The position numbers and the translations under genes are program-made. From Candidatus Poseidoniaceae archaeon (GTDB lineage: Archaea > Thermoplasmatota > Poseidoniia > Poseidoniales > Poseidoniaceae), in NCBI GenBank assembly GCA_029250305.1, contig JAQXFM010000299.1, positions 1 through 8,086 of the forward strand: a stretch of DNA of 8,086 nucleotides, given 5' to 3'. Shown here in pieces: positions 1-5,422 of the stretch (the stretch's first letter is position 1; the number at the start of each line of letters is the position of its first letter). The notes under the pieces are model-generated. The model searched no databases, was not told the DNA's origin, and saw nothing but the letters and a program-made list of their open reading frames with translations.

Positions 1-58
1 CATTGGAATGGATCCTATCGAAGCCATAGCATATATGTTCGATTTTTTTATCGGCTGA
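1..58 (+). CDS. Possible C-terminal end of an upstream protein (partial)
   Basis: Read from base 2, the window opens with 18 sense codons ending in TGA at 56-58. The residues include MDPIEAIAYMFDFFIG, which reads like a plausible hydrophobic protein tail. The other two forward frames give either a stop within nine codons or an Arg/Ser/His-rich run that looks non-coding. No start is visible because the gene would begin left of the window. The stretch is far too short for a family assignment, and it could simply be non-coding sequence. Confidence 0.3.
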   Translation, partial: IGMDPIEAIAYMFDFFIG

Positions 59-280
59 AAAATGGGTTCCGACTCACAAGCGTGGCGACTTATCCCTCAA
101 TCCAGCACGGTGAAAATAAGCGATGCGGCAGCAATCATAGGAGCATGCGCAAAGTGGCAATCAATTGGTGCTAGAATCCACAGAAGGAAGACTGAAAGGC
201 AGAACGGCAGCCAGATGAAAAATCAAAAATCGGTGGTTTTCTTTCCGTTTTCCAACAGACTGCGACCATAGAACATACAA
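59..280. other. Intergenic leader region with no convincing gene
   Basis: No convincing gene was found. A 69-codon ATG-initiated frame (62-271, +) has no recognisable domain, no good ribosome-binding site and a composition typical of chance ORFs. It also ends just before the TATA-like box of the permease gene. A weak 6-bp hairpin (about 226-240) is followed by a T-rich stretch (about 237-251). That could end transcription coming from the left, but the evidence is thin. Confidence 0.45.
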
Positions 281-290
281 GATAATATAT
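281..290 (+). promoter_or_regulatory. Archaeal TATA-like promoter box of the permease gene
   Basis: The A/T-only stretch ATAATATAT lies in otherwise mixed sequence. An archaeal TATA box usually sits about 25 bp before the transcript start. That would place the start near 310-316 and leave a leader of about 35 nt before the ATG at 350. The TTG at 302 lies only about 12 bp past the box, so it should fall outside the transcript. No clear BRE was identified. Confidence 0.5.
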
Positions 291-349
291 TCTCCGTCTA
301 CTTGAGGGACGATATACGACCCTTTGTCGTCGTTATTCGGGGAACCGCC

Positions 350-1981
350 ATGTCCACATCCAAGATTGAATCAATCGTTGAATCCATCACGGAGGAGGTG
401 AAGTCGAAATTCACGAGAACCATTGGATTGGTTGGCGTGATTATCATTTCACTCTCCGCAATGCTGCCTGGGATCTTTGTGACCCCGACTTTTGCAGCAG
501 AGATCATGGGGCCGGGGATTTGGCTTGCCTATCTGTTCGCTGCTTCTGTGGTTCTTCCCGGAGCTCTGTCCAAATCAGAATTATCATCCGGAATGCCGTC
601 GAGTGGAGGGTCTTATGTGTACCTAGAACGCACATATGGCCCTCTTATCGGGACCATCAGCGGACTGGGATTATGGGCATCTTTCCTTCTCAAATCGGCC
701 TTTTCCTTGATTGGTTTTTCTGCATACTTCATCGTAGTCACGACATACTTCGACATTGATATGGAACTGCTGACGCTCTCAATGAGTGCACTGGTTTTGA
801 TCGTTGTTGTCAACCTACTTGGCGTGTCGAAAGTCAAGGCTGTTCAAGCACCGATTGTCTTCATGACCGTGGCCCTGCTTACGGTCATATGCATCGCCTC
901 ACTCTTCGCTGACGGATTCGATGCCAGCGTCCCGATCGATGGAGCCATCAATGCGAATGGATGGGAACTTGCTGAGGCTGCAGCGTTTGTGTTCGTCGCC
1001 TATGCTGGCGTCACGAAGGTTGCCGCTATCGGTGGGGAAGTCAAAAACCCTGAGAAGAATTTGCCGGCAGGAATCTTGCTTTCATTGCTCATTGCAACGG
1101 TTCTCTATTCGGTGATTGCTTTCTTGATGATGGCAGCCATTCCTGGGAACGAGTGGTGGATTGCAGCAGATGGAAAGGTGGTAGAAAATCCAGTGTTTGT
1201 CTTTGCTGAAACTGTTGCAGGATCAAAATTCGGCGTCATTGCCGCCGCCCTTTCTGTTCTGACGATGATTTCGATGGCGCTTGCAGGCATTCTCGCTTCC
1301 TCGAGGTTCCTGTTTGCAATGGCTCGTGACAACCTCCTTCCACAAGCGCTTGAGGAAGTGAATGTCAAATTCGAGACGCCTCATTGGCCCATTATCCTAA
1401 CAGGAATCGCCATGGCTTTGGCGATTTTCTATGTCCCACTCAAGGACGTTGTCAAGCTTGCCTCAGGTTTCAAAATCATGATCTTCATGCTGATCAATTC
1501 ATGCGTCATTATCCTCCGGCAAACCAGGAAGGAGCATGATTGGAATCCGTCATACAACAGTCCAATGTATCCCTACATCCAATTATGGGGGATCGTGGCA
1601 GGAGCAGTTCTCATTGCGTTCATCGGCAACAAGGCCTTCATCGGTGCTGCTGCTGCTGTTGTAGCTGGGGCTGCCACATACTTCCTCTATGGACGAAAGC
1701 ATGCAACTCTGCAAACGACGCCAGTTGCGTCGTTCCGCAAGCAGTTCCAATCGCCTTCACCAACTGAGCATGAACGACGAATGACTGTGTTCCACGCAGC
1801 CGACATGGGGGGCAAGAACCACCTCACTGTGCGAGAATTCCAAAATGCTCTGAAATCGCTTGGGCTAAGTTACACTTCAGATGAATCCCGTGCGATCTTC
1901 CATGCCGCAGATGTCGATGGAAATGGTGTGATTGACATCGATGAATTTTTCGAGTTCATTGAAACCACCAGTGACGAATAG
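350..1981 (+). CDS. APC-superfamily amino-acid permease with C-terminal EF-hand domain
   Basis: The predicted product is a 543-residue membrane transporter for amino acids or related amines, of the amino acid-polyamine-organocation superfamily. About 12 hydrophobic helices span residues 25-447. Family signatures are visible: FVFVAYAGVTK followed by GGEVKNPEKNLP (228-239) in and after helix 6, and SRFLFAMARDNLLP (318-331) after helix 8. Residues 451-474 form a polar linker. Residues 475-543 form an EF-hand pair. The first loop (485-496, DMGGKNHLTVRE) is degenerate, and the second (521-532, DVDGNGVIDIDE) has every canonical Ca2+ ligand position. The ATG at 350 is preferred over the TTG at 302 because of the TATA-like box at 281-290, and GGGG at 339-342 may serve as a weak ribosome-binding site. 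Helix 1 has MLPGIF where the neighbouring copy has MLGSGLF, a one-residue loss in the usual substrate-binding glycine motif. The substrate cannot be told from sequence. Ca2+ control of transport is an inference. Confidence 0.9.
   Translation: MSTSKIESIVESITEEVKSKFTRTIGLVGVIIISLSAMLPGIFVTPTFAAEIMGPGIWLAYLFAASVVLPGALSKSELSSGMPSSGGSYVYLERTYGPLIGTISGLGLWASFLLKSAFSLIGFSAYFIVVTTYFDIDMELLTLSMSALVLIVVVNLLGVSKVKAVQAPIVFMTVALLTVICIASLFADGFDASVPIDGAINANGWELAEAAAFVFVAYAGVTKVAAIGGEVKNPEKNLPAGILLSLLIATVLYSVIAFLMMAAIPGNEWWIAADGKVVENPVFVFAETVAGSKFGVIAAALSVLTMISMALAGILASSRFLFAMARDNLLPQALEEVNVKFETPHWPIILTGIAMALAIFYVPLKDVVKLASGFKIMIFMLINSCVIILRQTRKEHDWNPSYNSPMYPYIQLWGIVAGAVLIAFIGNKAFIGAAAAVVAGAATYFLYGRKHATLQTTPVASFRKQFQSPSPTEHERRMTVFHAADMGGKNHLTVREFQNALKSLGLSYTSDESRAIFHAADVDGNGVIDIDEFFEFIETTSDE
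1802..1945 (+). other. EF-hand pair at the permease C-terminus
   Basis: Two helix-loop-helix units are spaced 36 residues apart, each entered by a similar helix (VFHAAD and IFHAAD). The first loop (1802-1837) keeps Asp at position 1 and Glu at position 12 but has Gly, Lys and His at positions 3, 5 and 7, so it probably binds Ca2+ poorly. The second loop (1910-1945) has Asp-1, Asp-3, Asn-5, Gly-6, Ile-8, Asp-9 and Glu-12, the textbook Ca2+ pattern. If the helices are arranged as in other APC transporters, with 12 helices and both ends inside, the domain faces the cytoplasm. Confidence 0.85.
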
Positions 1982-2086
1982 AGCTGCCTCGCGGGGTGTG
2001 CTGAAAGGCATTATGGGGGAGAGGGCTGTCGGTTCACTTATGAATGACTGGAACTTTTTTGTTTCATTTCCCATGAAGCCCCCTTT
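1982..2086 (+). other. Short spacer between the permease and its decayed copy
   Basis: No coding capacity or promoter was recognised. The spacer contains the T-rich stretch listed separately and ends in a C-run followed by five T residues (2079-2088). Confidence 0.5.
2055..2064 (+). terminator. Probable T-tract terminator after the permease
   Basis: Six consecutive T residues, a G and three more T residues lie about 75 bp past the permease stop codon. Archaeal RNA polymerase commonly terminates at such T-rich stretches without a stem-loop. A second, five-T run follows at 2084-2088. There is no strong hairpin directly upstream, so the call rests on base composition and position. Confidence 0.45.
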
Positions 2087-2600
2087 TTGTCAGCCAAATC
2101 ATCCATCACGGAACTCATAGGAGGAGATTGGTGAGGTCACTGAAGAAACCTCTTCTGTGTTCAATCGAACCATCGGGCTATGGGGCGTTGTAATCATCGC
2201 GCTTTCGTCAATGCTGGGCTCGGGCCTCTTTGTCATGCCCGCTTTTGCAGCCGAAATCATGGGCCCTGGCATTTGGTTGGCCTTTTTGCTTGCAGCCACC
2301 GTCGTCTTACCGGGTGCACTTTCAAAATCCGAACTTGCTTCTGCAATGCCATCCAGTGGCGGCTCCTATGTCTACCTCGAACGAACCTACGGTCCACTTT
2401 TTGGAACCATCAGCGGGTTGGGCCTCTGGGCCTCCTTTTTGCTCAAAGCCTCGTTCGCTCTCATCGGTTTTTCAGTCCACATGTACGCTTTGACGACCTA
2501 TTTCGAGATTGAGAGTAACATCCAACTGGTCTCAATCTCTGCTCTTGTCCTCATCACCGTCGAAACAATCGACGAAAAATTGGTTTCAGAAGACGAGTAA
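2087..2600 (+). pseudogene. Truncated, frameshifted second copy of the APC permease
   Basis: In the frame ending with TAA at 2598-2600, the translation from FNRTIGLWG onward matches residues 21-152 of the intact permease at most positions, including the identical run FAAEIMGPGIW and most of helices 1-3. Similarity then stops abruptly after ALVLIT. It is replaced by VETIDEKLVSEDE, an acidic end that could be the original C-terminus joined by an internal deletion of about 350 or more codons. At the 5' end a TAG at 2118 closes this frame. The permease-like start (TTG at 2087, reading MSAKSSITEL) lies in another frame that closes at 2132, so a one-base indel between about 2114 and 2132 is implied. 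The 12 bases at 2101-2112 match 382-393 of the intact gene. Unlike the intact gene, this copy keeps the normal GSG motif in helix 1. A three-helix fragment is very unlikely to transport. Confidence 0.75.
2119..2124 (+). promoter_or_regulatory. Strong Shine-Dalgarno-like AGGAGG in front of the decayed copy
   Basis: A perfect AGGAGG lies 6 nt before a GTG at 2131. That GTG opens a frame that ends after about 20 codons, not the frame of the permease remnant. It may be part of the old coding sequence, where the intact gene also has GGAGGAGGTG at 391-400, rather than a working ribosome-binding site. Confidence 0.35.
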
Positions 2601-2607
2601 GCCGAGT

Positions 2608-2632
2608 TCAATCCACTTCATGAGTGGATTGA
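2608..2632. terminator. Inverted repeat between convergent genes (possible terminator)
   Basis: Ten bases at 2608-2617 are perfectly complementary to 2623-2632, leaving a 5-nt loop (TCATG). The repeat starts 8 bp after the stop codon of the decayed permease and lies about 110 bp past the stop of the convergent surface-protein gene. Position suggests a bidirectional terminator or insulator. No T-tract follows on either strand, which is against a classical intrinsic terminator. Confidence 0.4.
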
Positions 2633-2740
2633 CAACCTCAGAGCGAAAGGTATCGAACCATAACGGACTGGTCCAACAAACCATTGCTGCGAGAAGATAC
2701 TCAATGCCAAGTAGTTCCTCTTGAGGGTAGAGGGTGGTCA

Positions 2741-5383
2741 TCACTTCACCTTCGTCCACGAACCATCAGTGCCAACGTTCCAGAATTGTATCTCTTCACT
2801 GACATCGACATACCATCCGGATTCGCCTTGCACGGATCCAGGGGCGGCCTGCATCACACCGACTTCTGTTGCTTGAGCAGCGAGGCTTGCCTTCAGTTCG
2901 GGACTGAGGTCGATCATGGTGTCGGGTGAAGGTGCTTGATTGGGTGATCCCTCGGAGTGTGTGTCTTCCTCATCAACCTCATCACCTTCGTCTTCTGCGT
3001 CTTCGTACTCTTCTTCGAAGGCGTCTTCGACCCATTCTTCTTCTTCGGCATTGTTCACTCGGCGCACAAGCACGACCAATGTAACCAAAATGAGACCAAG
3101 AAGGAACGAGCCAAGCGTCATAGCGGTGTTCGTCGAACCAACTGCTCCACCAAGGAGCACAGGTTCAACATCAAAGAATCGTTGAGTGATGAGCCCATTC
3201 CAGTTCACAGTGCACGAACGGTCATCGCCAGCAGAACTGACTTTGACTTCCCATGTATCACCTGTGACGTACTTCGCTTTTCCAGCGCTGCAAGAAATCG
3301 ATGTGTTTTCAGGCTCGACAATCACGAGGTTGTCGTATTCATCAACGCCTTGCAACTGCAGAAGCACTGTATCGCCCTGTGCAATATCAAAGCCGTCCAG
3401 TTCGGCGACAACCCGGACAGGAGTTCCTGGCTGGATGAGCAAGTCGATGGTGTGAACCGCATCATCGGAAGTCAACACCAATTGGTAGGAACCTGATGTG
3501 CGTCCTGTGAAATCCCAATATCCATTTCCTGACGAAGAAGCTTCAATCACGCCAAACGATGAATTCAATTCGGTGCTTACATTTGTTGCCGGCGCCATGT
3601 TTCCATGTGCATCAATCACTTGAATGTACAATTCAGATGGCTGGCCGGCCTTGACCGTGAGCCCGAGTTCCTGATCCGTGACCAAATTACGTGCTTCTCC
3701 GGCGACCACCGTGAGGCGAATTGTGGCAAAGATACCATCTGCGTTCGCACGGATTTCATGACCACCGACATTGGTTGGCATCCAAAGATAGTCTGACAGG
3801 AGAAGTTCAACGGTTGCGTCCACCCCATCAACGGTCCAGTTCAAGCCGATTGGTTCGAGTTGATTTCCAAAACCGTCGAAAAACTGTGGGTCGAGATCGA
3901 GTGGTGCATCCGATGCTAGAACTTCGTTCGCACCGTTCAGTTCGATAAAGGCCAATTGGCCAGTGAGGGTGTTTTGCTGGAAGGACGGTTCGAAGCGAAT
4001 GTTGGTCGAAGCATCGTACCAAGACCCTTCAATTCGCCATGTTTCGAGAAGACGTGGTGAAAGAGTCGCATAACCTTCGTAGGATTGGAAATGACTTGCG
4101 TTTCCTCCGAGCAGGGTCATGGTTCCATTGACAAGCCACTTGTTGCCCATCGCATCCATTGCCCAGAACGAAAGGGTGCTCTGTTGCCCGACACGGAGGG
4201 TTGAGGGTTCAAGTTCAAGAACAGCGTCAATGGCCGTCCCATGATGAATTTCGACATCCAGAGACGAGGCCACACCTTCATCGATGACATTCAATTGGTG
4301 AGCCCCCATGGTACCGGGTGTCCAATAGACTCGGCCATCTTCAAACGACAATCCGCCGCTTGAGGTGGTGAAGTTGTCCAAGGGTGGCGTGAAGGAACCT
4401 GTGTAACCATTGGCATCGGTGCGCATGGTGATGAGTTCATAGGTCTCCCCAGCGGTGTAGAAACTGTGGTCACCAACAATCGACAATTGGGAAAGGGATG
4501 CATCAGCGGGCACGACTCGGATGGTTGAGGTCCCAGTCACATTTCCAGCGCTGACGGTGAGGTTCCAGACCCCAGGATACGTCGCCGTGTATCGTCCAAC
4601 GGGGCTCATGGTACCGTTTTCCGAGGACCATGTCTTGTAACCTGCATCGGTATGATTCATTTCAAATCCATACTGATCGATAAGTTTGACAGTCAGGTAG
4701 ACAGATTCTCCGCTGCGAAGCTGTAGGTTGTCTTCAAATTGGAATTCATAGGGGTTGCCTGCGACAACTTCCACCATACGATTGTCTTCCATCTGATTCA
4801 AGCGAGCCTTGACCTGAACATCGCCCAATTCGGTAGGCGTCCATTGGGGCGTTCCAACGCCTGCGTAGACGCCGTCAACATCCCAAACAACATCGGTTGC
4901 TGGTTTCGAATTTCCTCTCGCATCGATTAGATTTGCTTCAAGGGTGTTCGCCACCTTCGCTTGTGCTTCGGAGGTCACGATGCTCAAGCTCTGTCCGACG
5001 CCGGCTTGAACTGTGATGTTGAACACATCCGTCAGGTTTCCGCTAAAGGCTTCGATGCTGATGGAACCTGCACTCCAAGGATAGAAGGTCCCATCGCTGG
5101 TGATGGTCCCGTTCGAACTGGCCCAGTTCACTTCTCCGGAAACGACGTTGTTCACGGCGTCATACAGCGTTGCTTCAAACATAACAACCTCATCCGCTGT
5201 AAGCGAATAGACTGGTGATGTAATCACAACCCTCGTCGCCGAGGAGGAACTGTGGAAGGGGGATTGTTGGTCCTCTTCCAATGGTGATGCGGGCGGAAGT
5301 GATTGCCAAGCTTGCGTGCAGAACAAAGCCACAAGAAGTAGGGTGACCAATGGCCGCATTCCCTGAATCATTGGTCTTCTCAT
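2741..5383 (-). CDS. Secreted, membrane-anchored multi-Ig-domain surface protein
   Basis: The product is an 880-residue protein of unknown function. An N-terminal signal peptide covers about residues 1-28: basic MRRP, a core PLVTLLLVALF, then a likely cleavage after QAWQS. The Cys in the core lacks a proper lipobox. About eight Ig-like beta-sandwich repeats of 80-95 residues follow (roughly 50-127, 128-208, 209-291, 292-380, 381-475, 476-562, 563-651, 652-742). They show recurring features such as LTADE, D.xGN turns and WASSNGTITSDGTF. One membrane helix (about 754-773) is followed by RR, placing the remaining ~105 residues in the cytoplasm. That tail has a dense Glu/Asp tract (780-807) and a Trp-rich end (857-876). 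Cys698 and Cys724 could form a disulfide in the last Ig domain. Many NxS/T sites suggest glycosylation. The ATG at 5381-5383 has a good ribosome-binding site. It lies 39 bp after the upstream gene, so co-transcription is likely. Adhesion or envelope structure is a reasonable guess, with no catalytic motif seen. Confidence 0.9.
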   Translation of the reverse strand: MRRPMIQGMRPLVTLLLVALFCTQAWQSLPPASPLEEDQQSPFHSSSSATRVVITSPVYSLTADEVVMFEATLYDAVNNVVSGEVNWASSNGTITSDGTFYPWSAGSISIEAFSGNLTDVFNITVQAGVGQSLSIVTSEAQAKVANTLEANLIDARGNSKPATDVVWDVDGVYAGVGTPQWTPTELGDVQVKARLNQMEDNRMVEVVAGNPYEFQFEDNLQLRSGESVYLTVKLIDQYGFEMNHTDAGYKTWSSENGTMSPVGRYTATYPGVWNLTVSAGNVTGTSTIRVVPADASLSQLSIVGDHSFYTAGETYELITMRTDANGYTGSFTPPLDNFTTSSGGLSFEDGRVYWTPGTMGAHQLNVIDEGVASSLDVEIHHGTAIDAVLELEPSTLRVGQQSTLSFWAMDAMGNKWLVNGTMTLLGGNASHFQSYEGYATLSPRLLETWRIEGSWYDASTNIRFEPSFQQNTLTGQLAFIELNGANEVLASDAPLDLDPQFFDGFGNQLEPIGLNWTVDGVDATVELLLSDYLWMPTNVGGHEIRANADGIFATIRLTVVAGEARNLVTDQELGLTVKAGQPSELYIQVIDAHGNMAPATNVSTELNSSFGVIEASSSGNGYWDFTGRTSGSYQLVLTSDDAVHTIDLLIQPGTPVRVVAELDGFDIAQGDTVLLQLQGVDEYDNLVIVEPENTSISCSAGKAKYVTGDTWEVKVSSAGDDRSCTVNWNGLITQRFFDVEPVLLGGAVGSTNTAMTLGSFLLGLILVTLVVLVRRVNNAEEEEWVEDAFEEEYEDAEDEGDEVDEEDTHSEGSPNQAPSPDTMIDLSPELKASLAAQATEVGVMQAAPGSVQGESGWYVDVSEEIQFWNVGTDGSWTKVK

Positions 5384-5387
5384 GCTG

Positions 5388-5394
5388 CACCCTC
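5388..5394 (-). promoter_or_regulatory. Ribosome-binding site of the 880-residue surface protein
   Basis: On the minus strand GAGGGTG lies 4 nt before the ATG at 5383-5381. It supports this ATG over the internal Met at residue 9, which would remove the basic start of the signal peptide. No TATA-like box is evident in the 39-bp gap, which fits translation from a shared transcript. Confidence 0.55.
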
Positions 5395-5422
5395 ACTCAT
5401 TAACCCGTATCAAAGCCGCGCC

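Noticed and set aside
62..271. 69-codon ORF before the permease
   Set aside because: There is no domain, no good ribosome-binding site and no coding-like composition. It is better explained as non-coding leader sequence.
302..349. TTG at 302 as the start of the permease
   Set aside because: It lies about 12 bp past the TATA-like box and would add 16 residues with no family counterpart. The ATG at 350 fits promoter spacing better.
2717..2733. Small hairpin just past the stop of the 880-residue gene as its terminator
   Set aside because: The stem is only 5 bp with a 7-nt loop and no T-tract on the minus strand; it is likely chance.
2957..3496. 179-codon plus-strand frame opposite the 880-residue gene
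   Set aside because: It is antisense to the acidic tail and last Ig domains. Its Phe/Cys-rich start is simply the complement of the Glu/Asp codons, and there is no ribosome-binding site or domain.
5314..5322. Lipoprotein signal at the Cys in the signal peptide of the 880-residue protein
   Set aside because: The residues before Cys22 (Ala-Leu-Phe) do not match a lipobox, and the protein already has a C-terminal membrane anchor.
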